Positions 18,389-27,842 of a stretch of 64,000 bases of DNA are shown piece after piece. Position 1 is the first letter of the stretch; each line of letters starts with the position of its first letter. Origin of the DNA: Rhodocyclaceae bacterium (GTDB taxonomy: Bacteria > Pseudomonadota > Gammaproteobacteria > Burkholderiales > Usitatibacteraceae); NCBI GenBank assembly GCA_020247545.1, contig JADCIX010000008.1, forward strand, positions 18,863 through 82,862. The letters run 5' to 3'. The translations under genes were made by a program, and so were the position numbers. Below the pieces are notes generated by a model that worked only from the letters and a program-made list of their open reading frames with translations, was not told the origin of the DNA and made no database searches.

Positions 18389-20260
18389 ATGCAGCGGCTA
18401 TTCATTCAACTGACTTGGTGCGGGATCTTAGCCATTGCCTCAACCGTAACTCTCGCGGGTGTGGGGGCTGCAGAAACGCCAGCCAATCCGGCCACAACGA
18501 TTACTGCTTCGGCCGAACCCCAGGCGGCGAAACCTTCTACCGCCTCCGCAACGGTTGATACCGACCTCTGGCAGCGTGTGCGTCGCGGCTTTGTGATGGA
18601 TGAACTGGTGTCGCCGCTAGTGCAAAACCAAGAACTTTGGTACGCCAACCGGCCCGACTACATCAATCGCTTTGTTGAGCGTGGTGCGCGTTACATGCAC
18701 CACATCGTTGAAGAAGTCGAAAAGCGCGGCTTGCCAACTGAGATCGTCCTGCTTCCCATCATCGAGAGCGCGTTCAACCCACAGGCTTATTCGCGCGCGC
18801 ATGCCTCCGGAATGTGGCAATTTATCCCTTCGACCGGCAAGAACTTCGGCCTCAAGCAAGATTTTCTGACCGATAACCGCCGCGACGTGTTGCTCTCCAC
18901 CAACGCCGCTCTCGATTACCTGACAAAACTGTACGGCATGTTTAACTCGTGGGAGCTGGCATTTGCCGCCTACAACTGCGGCGAAGGCTGCGTTGGTCGC
19001 GCGATCGCCTACAACCAGCGCCGAGGCCTGCCGACGGATTTTGTGAATCTGCGCTTGCCCAATGAGACAAAAGCCTACGTGCCGAAGTTGGTCGCGGTGA
19101 AGAACATCATTCTCTCGCCCGCAAGTTATGGCATCGATTTACCCGCCGTAGAAAACCGGCCATTCTTCACGATGGTGCCGGCACCGGAAAAAATCGATAT
19201 CAGCCTCGCCGCAAAACTAGCAGAGATGGAACCAGAAGCGTTTACGCAACTCAATCCCTCATTCAATCGCCCGGTGGCAGCCTCCGGCACAGGATATTTT
19301 TTGGTACCGATCGAACACGCCGACATCTTCCGTTTCAACCTCGATCTTTATAAATCGCTGAATGCACCATTGGTGTCGTGGACAGCGGTATCGGCCAAAC
19401 GCGGTGAGGCTGTGGATGCCGTGGCGCGACGGCACGGCATGACGGCGGCGTACCTGCGGGCGACAAACGGCCCGTTTAAGGAACGCAAGGGCCGATTCAC
19501 GGCACCGGCCAACTTCATGGCCCCCAACCCCAAGGATGCAAGCGCGATCCTCGCCGCATTTGAACAGAAGGTCGCCTTGAAACTTCAACAGTTGTATGGC
19601 ACGGCCACCGGCATCGACAGCGATGATGGCCCCTTGATCAAGGGGCCGACTAAAACAGACCCGATTCAGTTCGCTGGCCTAGGGCGCGTGACCAAATTCG
19701 AAATTCCGGAGACGACCGCCGTCGCGACGAGCGCAGCGTCAACCGCACCTGCTGCTTTGCAGGAAGCCGCCACGACGTCCGCATCGGCAGTCAGACTGGG
19801 CGTCGTGACCGTCGCCGCCGCAGACGCGACAAACACCAGGCTCGACGAGGCACCATCGCCGACCTGGATTGCTTACCGCGTCGCAAGAGGTGATACCTTG
19901 TTCAGCATTGCCAAACGTGCTGGAATACCGCTTGTCGCCCTCAAGGCGGAAAACCAGCTGGTCGGCAACACGGTGAATCTTGGACAGAGCCTGCGGGTAC
20001 CAAGCAGTGCCGCAAGCATTTTTGAGCCGCCTGAGGTCGTCGATCTCGATCAGGGCACAGCCGGTGCCGCAAAAGTAACAGCCAGCTCAACGACACGCGC
20101 GAAGGCAACCGCCACCGTCATGTATACCGTTCGCAATGGCGATACTCTCCACGCCATCGCACGCAAATTTCAGACCAGCGTCGATGCTCTGCTAGCGCGG
20201 AATCGGTTAAAAGCTAATGCGGTATTGCGACCGGGGCTTCGGCTGACCGTGACTGGTTAG
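18389..20260 (+). CDS. mltD: Membrane-bound lytic murein transglycosylase D
   Basis: 623-aa peptidoglycan-cleaving enzyme. It has a signal peptide over residues 1-31, then an SLT domain with the catalytic Glu126 in LPIIESAFNP and AHASGMWQFIPSTG, followed by a central spacer and two C-terminal LysM domains (YRVARGDTLFSIAKRAG and YTVRNGDTLHAIARKFQ). There is no clear lipobox cysteine, unlike E. coli MltD, so it may be soluble periplasmic. The ATG at 18389 was chosen; a TTG at 18368 in the same frame is less likely. A TATAAT lies 7 nt before the ATG. Confidence 0.92.
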   Translation: MQRLFIQLTWCGILAIASTVTLAGVGAAETPANPATTITASAEPQAAKPSTASATVDTDLWQRVRRGFVMDELVSPLVQNQELWYANRPDYINRFVERGARYMHHIVEEVEKRGLPTEIVLLPIIESAFNPQAYSRAHASGMWQFIPSTGKNFGLKQDFLTDNRRDVLLSTNAALDYLTKLYGMFNSWELAFAAYNCGEGCVGRAIAYNQRRGLPTDFVNLRLPNETKAYVPKLVAVKNIILSPASYGIDLPAVENRPFFTMVPAPEKIDISLAAKLAEMEPEAFTQLNPSFNRPVAASGTGYFLVPIEHADIFRFNLDLYKSLNAPLVSWTAVSAKRGEAVDAVARRHGMTAAYLRATNGPFKERKGRFTAPANFMAPNPKDASAILAAFEQKVALKLQQLYGTATGIDSDDGPLIKGPTKTDPIQFAGLGRVTKFEIPETTAVATSAASTAPAALQEAATTSASAVRLGVVTVAAADATNTRLDEAPSPTWIAYRVARGDTLFSIAKRAGIPLVALKAENQLVGNTVNLGQSLRVPSSAASIFEPPEVVDLDQGTAGAAKVTASSTTRAKATATVMYTVRNGDTLHAIARKFQTSVDALLARNRLKANAVLRPGLRLTVTG

Positions 20261-20586
20261 GGAGGATCTACAACCCGCCCCCGCATCTGATGACAGAGTC
20301 ATACGGGTTGAGGCGAGAAGCAAAGCAACAGAACTGAGGCCTGCTTTCTGAAGATCGTCGTCGGCATAACAATCCGGTTTGATGGAATCATCTATCGCTG
20401 ATTCCCGGGAAGGATTCTTGCTCAACAATGCGCAATTGGACCGGCATCGCGAAAGACGCCGTTAGGCCGATTTGTGCCGACTGCGCTGGGATGGCGCACC
20501 TTTAGCGCCGCTCGACGCCACACAGTATCCCAGGTACCCTAAACATTGCCCGCGACGACCGGGTCAAGCGGGCACGTGGATTTCGA
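20261..20586. other. Intergenic gap, nothing recognised
   Basis: About 325 bp between the convergent mltD and di-heme peroxidase genes. A loose inverted repeat (CAACCCG at 20271 and CGGGTTG at 20304) follows the mltD stop and could serve as a weak hairpin. No coding pattern, RNA gene or insertion sequence end was recognised. Confidence 0.5.
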
Positions 20587-21603
20587 CTAGGGAAGCGTCG
20601 GGCGATCGAGAGGCTCGTCGCTGGTCAGAGTCGTCAGAAACGCCACTACCTTCTTGATTTCGGAGTCGGTCAGGCCGACGTTAGTGAGGATTGGCGTTTT
20701 GTTAGGGTCAGCGTTGTGAGCGTTAGCCATATAGCGCACAGCGTCTTCCAAACTGGAAACACTGCCGTCATGGAAGTACGGCCCAGAGATAGCCACCGAG
20801 CGCAGGGTCGGGACCTTGAATGCACTGGTGTCTTCGACCAGCTTGGTTACATTGAAACGTCCTAAGTCTTTCTTCTCCTTGTTGGCTTCTAGCCCAATGT
20901 TGTAAAACTCGCCGTTTGAATAAAGCGGCGGCATATGGCAGATCACGCATTTGCCCTTGCCCATAAACAAAGCATACCCTTCTTTGGCGTCTGCACTCAC
21001 CGCATTCCGTTCGCCCTTTTCGTGTCGATCCCAAGGGGAATCACCGCTGTTCTTGCTACGGATGTAGGTGGCCAACGCGGCGACAATGGTTTCCTGTGTG
21101 GGCGGCGTGCCAAAAACAGCTTGAAACTGGGCAACGTAGCCCGGCACTGTTGACAACAGCGCCGCGACCTTCGCCGGATCTGCACCTGTTTGGGCTCTCC
21201 ACGCTGCCATGGTTTGGCCCTCCAAGGTCGTCGAGCGACCGTCCCAATACCACGCCTTCAAGTATCCAACGTTGTACAGCGTCGGCGTGTGCCGCGTATT
21301 CATGCTACCGTCATCTTTCTTGGACAGCTTTTGCGCATCTGTCCAACCAAGGTTGCGGTAATGGCAACTCTCGCAGGAATTTTGGCCGGAGCCGGACATG
21401 CGCTTATCAAAAAAGAGCTGCTTACCCAACGCAACCTTGGCCGGGGTAATGGGATTGCTCGCGGGTGCCGACACTGGCGGCAGTTGCGATAAACGCGGCG
21501 ATGCGTCGCTACCCCCAGAGAACCCGACTTGGCTACAGCCCAGCATGCTGCCCGCCGCAACTGTAAGTATCACGGCTACTGATTGAACAAAACGTGGACG
21601 CAT
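20587..21603 (-). CDS. Di-heme cytochrome c peroxidase / MauG-family lipoprotein
   Basis: 338-aa protein with a lipobox (SMLGC, Cys23), heme motif CESCH at 77-81 and a second, CVICH, at 219-223, the layout of bacterial di-heme CCP/MauG proteins. It would be anchored facing the periplasm and could reduce H2O2 using cytochromes or quinol, or modify a partner protein. The segment GPYFHDGSVSSLEDAVRYMA near the C-terminus is typical. It is the last gene of the minus-strand formate dehydrogenase run, 69 bp after a small periplasmic protein gene, so it may belong to that transcript. Confidence 0.88.
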   Translation of the reverse strand: MRPRFVQSVAVILTVAAGSMLGCSQVGFSGGSDASPRLSQLPPVSAPASNPITPAKVALGKQLFFDKRMSGSGQNSCESCHYRNLGWTDAQKLSKKDDGSMNTRHTPTLYNVGYLKAWYWDGRSTTLEGQTMAAWRAQTGADPAKVAALLSTVPGYVAQFQAVFGTPPTQETIVAALATYIRSKNSGDSPWDRHEKGERNAVSADAKEGYALFMGKGKCVICHMPPLYSNGEFYNIGLEANKEKKDLGRFNVTKLVEDTSAFKVPTLRSVAISGPYFHDGSVSSLEDAVRYMANAHNADPNKTPILTNVGLTDSEIKKVVAFLTTLTSDEPLDRPTLP

Positions 21604-21672
21604 GATTTACCCTTTCATAAGTTGGCACCGTCGGTGCCTTGCGTTCGCAGCAGGGATGATGTGATTTGGCTG

Positions 21673-21954
21673 CTACTTCTTTGGGGGAACTGCGGGAGCC
21701 GACGCCGCAACCGCAATCGGCGTCGGCTTCGGTACAGGCTTGCCGGCGTTTTTCATGTTTTTCTGAAAGTTAGCCACCGACTTATCTTCATAACGCGCCT
21801 GATCGGCCTTGTTCTTTTCCGCAGTCGCTTTGTCCTTCTCTGCTTTTGCAGCAGCGACGGCAGGATCCACTGGTGGGGGCGGAGGAAGTTTGGCGGCGAT
21901 GTAGCCGCTGGCGGAACATAGGCAGGCTGCGAGTACGAGCGATTTAAATTTCAT
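21673..21954 (-). CDS. Small exported protein in the formate dehydrogenase operon, unknown function
   Basis: 93-aa product from the ATG at 21954. It has a signal peptide (MKFKSLVLAACLCSASGYIAA), then a short PPPPP run, a charged Ala/Lys-rich helix (about 35-65) and a Pro/Ala-rich C-terminus. The start lies 10 bp after the cytochrome b subunit stop with a GAG-rich ribosome site, so it is co-transcribed. I recognise no family. It could be an assembly or structural helper of the periplasmic enzyme, or simply low-complexity filler; only the operon position supports a link. Confidence 0.7.
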   Translation of the reverse strand: MKFKSLVLAACLCSASGYIAAKLPPPPPVDPAVAAAKAEKDKATAEKNKADQARYEDKSVANFQKNMKNAGKPVPKPTPIAVAASAPAVPPKK

Positions 21955-21964
21955 CTCTCGCTCC

Positions 21965-23074
21965 TCAATCGTCGCCGGCAGCAGGCTGCGCCGCGCCAAC
22001 AGGCTTTTGCACAGCCTTGCCAGCCCGGACATCGTTGTACCACATCTCGTGATGCTCCTTGGCCCAAGTTTCATCAACATAACCTTCACGCATGCCCTGA
22101 TAGGCACCTTGTGTGCCGATTGTGCCCATATAGATGTGCGCGAGAGATGCGGCCATAAAGAGAATCGCGATCACGCCATGAACAAGGTTAGCTTCTGCCA
22201 TAAGTTCCCGCGTGCTATCCCAGTTTGGGAACAAAAGGATCAGCCCTGATGCACTAATGACGATACCCAACACCACGATCGATAACCAGAACCAAACTTT
22301 TTCACCCCCGTTGAAACGACCGGACGGGATCTCTTTGTCCGAGAGCAAGCCGCCAAACTTGGAGAGCCAGATGAAGTCGTGGGACTTGAAGAAATTGTCG
22401 CGCACGTACAGAAAGAAGAATGCCGCCAGCGAAAAGATAAAGAGCGGGCCGATGAAATTATGTACCGCCTTCATTACTTGTGCTGTCCAGGCGAACACCG
22501 ATGCACCAAACACCGGCAGCAGAAGGTACTTGCCGAACAACAGTATCAATCCCGATACTGCAAGCGCGACAAACGACAATGCCATTGTCCAGTGAACCAT
22601 CCGCTCTGCCGAATTAAACCGCTCAATCAGTCTCCCTGAGGGTGCGCTATGCAACTTAAACGGCCCCTTCACGGCAAAAAATGCGAGAAGCAACGCCGGC
22701 ACGACGAGCATAAGAATTCCGCCGTAAAACGTCACGGGCCCGTTGCGGACGGTACGCCACCATTGCCCCTTGTCTTCTAGCAGCACATTCATCTCACGGC
22801 CGGGGACAGAGGCGTACTGCGGCTTCAGCTCAACATCTGACCATTTCGGCGGCACATTCCATCCGGGTTGTGCGGTGCTGCCTGCTGGTGGCGCCGGTGC
22901 GGTTGTTGCCGCCGGTGCAGCTTCGGGCGCAGCCGCCTTTGTTGCCGCAGCAGGTGCTGCGGCTGCCGGAGCGGCAGTCTGCGCGGATACGCCTAACGAT
23001 AGACCAGACGACACTACCAACCCAGCCAACAACCGCCAGCTTGTCTGGCGCGAACGCCACCAAGATGTTTTCAT
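21965..23074 (-). CDS. Formate dehydrogenase gamma subunit (cytochrome b556)
   Basis: 369-aa subunit that anchors formate dehydrogenase in the inner membrane and passes electrons to quinone through two b hemes. It begins with a signal peptide, an Ala/Pro-rich periplasmic stretch (about 30-80), then a hydrophobic helix, followed by the FdnI/FdoI-type core: FNSAERMVHWTMALSF, KAVHNFIGPLFIF, LVHGVIAILFMAASLAHIYMGTIG, whose histidines are candidate heme ligands. The extended N-terminus is common in betaproteobacteria. It lies in the operon after the small lipoprotein gene. Confidence 0.93.
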   Translation of the reverse strand: MKTSWWRSRQTSWRLLAGLVVSSGLSLGVSAQTAAPAAAAPAAATKAAAPEAAPAATTAPAPPAGSTAQPGWNVPPKWSDVELKPQYASVPGREMNVLLEDKGQWWRTVRNGPVTFYGGILMLVVPALLLAFFAVKGPFKLHSAPSGRLIERFNSAERMVHWTMALSFVALAVSGLILLFGKYLLLPVFGASVFAWTAQVMKAVHNFIGPLFIFSLAAFFFLYVRDNFFKSHDFIWLSKFGGLLSDKEIPSGRFNGGEKVWFWLSIVVLGIVISASGLILLFPNWDSTRELMAEANLVHGVIAILFMAASLAHIYMGTIGTQGAYQGMREGYVDETWAKEHHEMWYNDVRAGKAVQKPVGAAQPAAGDD

Positions 23075-23098
23075 TTTTCTCTCCTCAGAATCGGTTTG

Positions 23099-23326
23099 TT
23101 ACTTAATCTCGGTGCGTAAGTATTCGTTCTGTCCCTTGCTTCGCTCCGCGAGCGTGGCTTCCCACTTCTTGCGATCGCCACCAAAACGTGGGTCTTCTGC
23201 CGCACGTGTGTCCTTCTTACCAGCGTAGACCTTTTCGACTTTGGCCTTCTGGTCGATTTCACCGCATCCGATCAAACCGAACGCGGCGCAACCAAGTAGT
23301 GTGACGGCTAGCTTGCGCCGAGTCAT
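23099..23326 (-). CDS. Small lipoprotein in the formate dehydrogenase operon
   Basis: 75-aa protein with an N-terminal basic and hydrophobic segment ending in LIGCGEID, a clear lipobox at Cys21. The rest is short and charged (DPRFGGDRKKWEATLAERSK). Its ATG overlaps the stop of the iron-sulfur subunit gene by 4 nt, so it is tightly coupled. The lipid anchor and its place between the beta and gamma subunit genes suggest a small accessory or assembly part of the periplasmic complex. I know no biochemical role for it. Confidence 0.75.
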   Translation of the reverse strand: MTRRKLAVTLLGCAAFGLIGCGEIDQKAKVEKVYAGKKDTRAAEDPRFGGDRKKWEATLAERSKGQNEYLRTEIK

Positions 23327-23937
23327 GACTTCACTCCGGAGGCAAGAGCGTCACCCCGTTTATAGGCCATTGCCCAGCCCCAGATCTCGTCGCCTTTGCC
23401 GCGGCGTTGCACACGAGTCTTGTAGATCGACTCGATCACTGCACCGTCACCGGCCAGTAGCGCCTTGGTGGAACACATTTCGGCACAGGCAGGCAACTTA
23501 CCTTCGGCGATGCGGTTGCGACCGTATTTGGTGAACTCCGCCTTGCTGTGATTTTCTTCTGGGCCACCCGCACAGAACGTGCACTTGTCCATCTTGCCGC
23601 GCAGGCCAAACGCGCCGGCCTGTGGGAATTGCGGTGCGCCAAACGGGCAGGCATAAAAACAGTAACCGCAACCGATACAAAGGTCTTTGTCATGCAGCAC
23701 AACACCTTCTTCGGTCTTGTAGAAGCAATCCACCGGGCAGACCGCCATACACGGCGCATCAGAGCAGTGCATACACGCCACCGACATGGAACGCTCACCG
23801 GGCTTGCCGTCGTTTACCGTGATCAAACGTCGCCGGTTCACGCCCCAAGGTACCTCGTGCTCGTTCTTACACGCGGTTGCACAGCCGTTACATTCGATGC
23901 AGCGCTCCGCATCACAGATAAATTTCATTCTTGCCAT
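23323..23937 (-). CDS. Formate dehydrogenase beta (iron-sulfur) subunit
   Basis: 204-aa FDH3-type subunit with four ferredoxin-like cysteine clusters: CIECNGCATAC near the start, CMHCSDAPCMAVCPVDC, CIGCGYCFYACPFGAP and a C-terminal CTFC..CAEMC. These carry [4Fe-4S] centres that relay electrons from the catalytic subunit to the cytochrome b. It has no signal peptide of its own, so it should be exported with the Tat-tagged alpha subunit. There is no C-terminal membrane helix, unlike E. coli FdnH. It lies 24 bp after the alpha subunit gene. Confidence 0.94.
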   Translation of the reverse strand: MARMKFICDAERCIECNGCATACKNEHEVPWGVNRRRLITVNDGKPGERSMSVACMHCSDAPCMAVCPVDCFYKTEEGVVLHDKDLCIGCGYCFYACPFGAPQFPQAGAFGLRGKMDKCTFCAGGPEENHSKAEFTKYGRNRIAEGKLPACAEMCSTKALLAGDGAVIESIYKTRVQRRGKGDEIWGWAMAYKRGDALASGVKS

Positions 23938-23961
23938 GATTTTCTCCTCTTATCCGTGCTG

Positions 23962-26904
23962 TTAGGCCGCAACCACTTGGCAAAGCGTGGTCTTCGTTTC
24001 TTGCATCATTGTCACTGAGTCGTAACCGTAGGTTGTCGCGGTATTGACGGCTTCTCCGCGCACAATTGGTGCCGCACCTTTGGGATATTTGTCCAGCAGG
24101 TCTGCACCTTGCCACCAGCCCGCGAAGTGGAACGGAATAAAGGTCGTTCCGGAGGCCACACGTTCGGTGATGAGTGACTTCACTTTGATCTTTGCACCGG
24201 TAGGCGACTGCACCCAAACGAACTGATTATTCTTGATGCCGCGCGACTCCGCGTCTTTGGGATTGATCTCAACAAAGTTCTCTTGCTGAAGTTCAGCCAA
24301 CCAAGGGTTCGAACGCGTCTCGTCACCTCCACCCTCGTATTCAACGAGTCGACCGGATGTCAGGATCAACGGGAATTGTTTGCTGATGTCTTTGTTCTTC
24401 TCTTGCACGGACTTGTACAGCGTTGGCAGCCGCCAGAAGGCTTTGCGATCATCGTGGCTTGGGTACTTCGCCACCAAGTCTGGGCGCGGCGAGTAAATCG
24501 GCTCGCGATGAATCGGCACTGGATCCGGGAAGTTCCACACCACCGCACGGGCCTTTGCGTTGCCAAACGGATGGCAGCCGTGGTTCTTCATCGCGACACG
24601 GATAATGCCGCCAGACAGGTCGGTCTTCCAGTTTTTACCTTCCGCAGCCTTCTGTTCCGCTTCGGTCAGCTCCGCCCACCAGCCGAGTTTTTTCATCAAT
24701 ACGTGGTCGAACTCTGGATAGCCCGTGGTGATGTCAGCTCCGACGGAATGTGAACCATCTTCCGCGAGGAGGGAAACACCCTCACGCTCCACGCCGAAGT
24801 TGGCTCGGAAATTACCGCCACCTTCCATAACATGCTTCGACGTGTCATACAGATTCGGTGAACCCGGATGTTTCATTTCCGGTGTGCCGTAACACGGCCA
24901 TGGCAGACCGAAGTAGTCACCATTCATGTTGTAGCCTGTTTCTTTGTCGATGACGTCTTTTGTACAACGCAGCGTGCGGACATCGAATGCGTCCATATTG
25001 CGCATATGCGCCTTCAGACGCTCAGGCGACTGGCCGGTGTAACCGATGGTCCAAGTGCCCTTGTTGATTTCGCGCAGTACGTCCTCGACCACCGGCTCCT
25101 CGTACCCAGCTGCGACTTTTACAACCGCGATGTTCTGTTTGCCGTCGCGTTTGCCAACAAACTGATCACCGAAACCCATGCGTTTGGCGAAGTCATACAT
25201 GATGGCGTGGTCTGGACGCGACTCAAACAACGGCTCTATCACTTTCTCGCGCCATTGGATCGAACGATTTGACGCCGTACAGGAACCTGCGCACTCAAAT
25301 TGAGTTGCGGCAGGAAGTAGATACACGCCATCCTTGCGGTCAGGCATTGCGGCAGACGCCGTTGGATACGGATCGATGATGACCATCAATTCCACGGTTT
25401 CCATCGCCTTCTTCATTTCCAAACCGCGCGTCTGGGAATTCGGCGCGTGCCCCCAATAGACGATCGCCTTAAGGTTGGAATCTTGGTCGATCAGCTCATT
25501 CTTCTCAAGAACACCGTCGATCCAGCGCGATACCGTCATGCCAGGCTTTTCCATCATCGCCTTGGAAGCGTATTGCCCCTTGATCCAATCGTAGTCCACG
25601 TTCCACACCTTGGCCCAATGTTTCCATGAACCTTCGGCAAGTGCGTAATAACCCGGCAACGAATCCGGGTTAGGCCCGACGTCGGTCGCGCCTTGCACAT
25701 TGTCGTGACCACGGAAGATATTCGTGCCGCCGCCCGACACACCGACGTTACCCAGAACAAGCTGCAAGATGCACGACATACGCACCATCGCGTTACCAAT
25801 GGTGTGTTGGGTCTGGCCCATACACCAAACAACAGTCGAGGGACGATTCATCGACATCGTCTCAGCAACCTTGTAAACCTCGGCCTCCGGAACGCCACAG
25901 GCTTCTTCAACCGCCTTTGGATTCCATTTCTTCATGACCTCATCACGAATCTTTTCCATGCCGAAGACACGATCATTCAGGTACTTCTTGTCTTCCCAAC
26001 CGTTATTGAAGATGTGATATAGCAGGCCGTAGATGAAAGGAATATCCGAGCCGGAACGGATACGCACAAACTGATCCGCCTTCGCGGCGGTGCGCGTGAA
26101 GCGTGGATCCACAACAATCATCTTCGCGCCAGTTTCCTTGGCGTGCAACATATGCAACATTGAGACCGGATGGGCTTCAGCGGCGTTGGAACCGATATAC
26201 ATCGCACACTTGGTGTTCTGCATATCGTTGTAGGAGTTGGTCATCGCCCCGTAACCCCAAGTGTTCGCCACACCGGCCACTGTCGTGGAGTGACAAATAC
26301 GCGCCTGATGATCAGTATTGTTGGTGCCGAACATCGACACAAACTTGCGCATCAGATAGGCTTGTTCGTTATTGTGTTTTGACGAACCCACCCAGTAAAC
26401 AGAATCCGGTCCGCTCGATTTACGCAATGCCAAGAACTTTTCAGTGAGCTCAGACATTGCCTGATCCCACGAAATTTTCTGGTACTTGCCATTGACTAAC
26501 TTCATCGGGTACTTGAGGCGATGTTCACCGTGACCGTGTTCACGCACCGACGCGCCCTTTGCGCAGTGAGCACCAAGATTTAGCGGCGAATCAAACACCG
26601 GCTCCTGCCGAACCCAAACACCGTTTTGTACAACTGCATCCACCGCACAGCCCACCGAGCAATGGGTACAGACGGTACGTTTGATTTCCATCTTGCCGTC
26701 GGCGGCGACCATCGGTCCCGACGATGCGGCGTTTGCCTTTTGCATCATTGAGAATGGCAGCTGCGATGCAAACGCACCGGCACCGGCGACCATACCGGAT
26801 CGCTTCAGGAATGCACGCCGATCTAATGTGCCGACAGCGCGATTGATGGTTGACGCAAAGGTGCTCTTCTGCACCTGTCCTGAGGACTTTTTGGTTAGCA
26901 GCAT
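23962..26904 (-). CDS. Formate dehydrogenase alpha (catalytic molybdopterin) subunit, Tat-exported, Cys type
   Basis: 980-aa molybdopterin oxidoreductase that oxidises formate to CO2 in the periplasm. It has a twin-arginine signal RRAFLKR at residues 29-35, a [4Fe-4S] site with C79, C82, C86 and C114, and the metal-binding cysteine C204 followed by His205 in ARICHSTTVAG. In E. coli FdnG/FdoG this position is selenocysteine; here it is a normal TGC Cys codon, so no SECIS is needed. The C-terminal molydop-binding domain (LTSGRLVEYEGGG) is complete. It depends on the Moco genes and FdhD encoded divergently at 30.9-36.8 kb. Confidence 0.95.
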   Translation of the reverse strand: MLLTKKSSGQVQKSTFASTINRAVGTLDRRAFLKRSGMVAGAGAFASQLPFSMMQKANAASSGPMVAADGKMEIKRTVCTHCSVGCAVDAVVQNGVWVRQEPVFDSPLNLGAHCAKGASVREHGHGEHRLKYPMKLVNGKYQKISWDQAMSELTEKFLALRKSSGPDSVYWVGSSKHNNEQAYLMRKFVSMFGTNNTDHQARICHSTTVAGVANTWGYGAMTNSYNDMQNTKCAMYIGSNAAEAHPVSMLHMLHAKETGAKMIVVDPRFTRTAAKADQFVRIRSGSDIPFIYGLLYHIFNNGWEDKKYLNDRVFGMEKIRDEVMKKWNPKAVEEACGVPEAEVYKVAETMSMNRPSTVVWCMGQTQHTIGNAMVRMSCILQLVLGNVGVSGGGTNIFRGHDNVQGATDVGPNPDSLPGYYALAEGSWKHWAKVWNVDYDWIKGQYASKAMMEKPGMTVSRWIDGVLEKNELIDQDSNLKAIVYWGHAPNSQTRGLEMKKAMETVELMVIIDPYPTASAAMPDRKDGVYLLPAATQFECAGSCTASNRSIQWREKVIEPLFESRPDHAIMYDFAKRMGFGDQFVGKRDGKQNIAVVKVAAGYEEPVVEDVLREINKGTWTIGYTGQSPERLKAHMRNMDAFDVRTLRCTKDVIDKETGYNMNGDYFGLPWPCYGTPEMKHPGSPNLYDTSKHVMEGGGNFRANFGVEREGVSLLAEDGSHSVGADITTGYPEFDHVLMKKLGWWAELTEAEQKAAEGKNWKTDLSGGIIRVAMKNHGCHPFGNAKARAVVWNFPDPVPIHREPIYSPRPDLVAKYPSHDDRKAFWRLPTLYKSVQEKNKDISKQFPLILTSGRLVEYEGGGDETRSNPWLAELQQENFVEINPKDAESRGIKNNQFVWVQSPTGAKIKVKSLITERVASGTTFIPFHFAGWWQGADLLDKYPKGAAPIVRGEAVNTATTYGYDSVTMMQETKTTLCQVVAA

Positions 26905-26920
26905 CGTCGTACTCCTCGCG

Positions 26921-27130
26921 TTACAGTTTGGTGGTTTCGTAATAATGCTTGATGTGCGGCGTCATGCGATACCCGGTCTCCGCGTCAGCTGCCGGCAGTG
27001 TCGCAACCACAGCGTCCGTGGTCGGCACACCGGCCACCAGCGCCGCCGCACCGGCGACTGCTCCCGCCGTGCCAAGCGTGGCGCCGAGCAAAAAACTACG
27101 CCGATTGGGTGAGATGTTTGTTGGTTTCAT
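26921..27130 (-). CDS. Formate dehydrogenase region TAT-target small protein
   Basis: 69-aa protein with a twin-arginine motif NRRSFLLG at residues 9-16, an Ala/Gly-rich hydrophobic stretch and the short C-terminal MTPHIKHYYETTKL. This matches the known small 'formate_TAT' family that sits just before fdhA. The product is predicted periplasmic or membrane-tethered. It ends 16 bp before the alpha subunit ATG. Its role is unproven; suggestions include helping export or assembly of the dehydrogenase. Confidence 0.88.
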   Translation of the reverse strand: MKPTNISPNRRSFLLGATLGTAGAVAGAAALVAGVPTTDAVVATLPAADAETGYRMTPHIKHYYETTKL

Positions 27131-27209
27131 TTGATGTCTCCTCGCATGATGTTTGCATCTGACTTACTTGACTGAATGATTGACTGCAACGTTGAATTTG
27201 TCTGCCTCG

Positions 27210-27842
27210 TTACTCAATCTCAAAGGCTTCGATCTCGACCTCGAAAAAGCTCTTCGCGAAGCCGGCAACATGCTTATAAAAGTTCGCCTGATGATACGCC
27301 GAAATTGCCGCAACGCAATCGAAAATCCAAGGCTTGACGTGAGTCAAGAAAAACGCCTTCTGAGCCTCAACGGGCTGCGGCTTGTTTTCCAAATCGCCGA
27401 GAATCATGGCGCGCATCACGTCACAAATTGCGGCGAGATGATCCTCCGGTTCGCGCACAGACTCCGCACGCACAAAACCGAGCTCACCCAAATCTTGCCG
27501 CAGTGCAGCAAGCGGCTTTTCCATCATAAAACCCGCCATATAAAACGAGCCGTACAACATCACCGGCGGCTTACCCACACCGACAAACACGGCGTCGTAC
27601 TCCTCGTGAACTGCATCTTCGGGAACCACGTTGGAAGCATCCGCCAGCCTCTGCCAAGCGGGTGCCAGCACGCCGGACGGTGGCTCGGCGATGGCAATGG
27701 CTTGCAAAAGACGCGCGTCCGGGGCGCGGTAAAAAAGATTAGCGAGCAGCGCGTAATAATCGGCGCGTGCTTGATCCTCCGGCTCGATGGCTCTGGGAGC
27801 CTCGAACTTGACTGGAACAATCGGCGATTCCGCAGCAGTCAT
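27210..27842 (-). CDS. TorD-family chaperone for the formate dehydrogenase
   Basis: 210-aa all-helical protein of the TorD/DmsD class, which binds a molybdoenzyme's twin-arginine signal and holds it until cofactor is in place. Marks are ARADYYALLANLFYRAPD near the N-terminus, YGSFYMAG, and EPEDHLAAICDVM (the conserved E-P-x-D-H). Its ATG overlaps the stop of the iron-sulfur protein gene upstream by 4 nt. With the TAT peptide and alpha subunit downstream it is the dedicated maturation factor. Confidence 0.9.
   Translation of the reverse strand: MTAAESPIVPVKFEAPRAIEPEDQARADYYALLANLFYRAPDARLLQAIAIAEPPSGVLAPAWQRLADASNVVPEDAVHEEYDAVFVGVGKPPVMLYGSFYMAGFMMEKPLAALRQDLGELGFVRAESVREPEDHLAAICDVMRAMILGDLENKPQPVEAQKAFFLTHVKPWIFDCVAAISAYHQANFYKHVAGFAKSFFEVEIEAFEIE

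Noticed and set aside
22743..23228. Ala-rich plus-strand frame opposite the cytochrome b subunit gene
   Set aside because: It is the complement of the Ala/Pro-rich N-terminus of the gamma subunit, and low complexity explains the open frame.
26290..26296. Selenocysteine codon in the formate dehydrogenase alpha subunit
   Set aside because: The active-site codon is an ordinary TGC Cys and the frame is open throughout; no SECIS is required.
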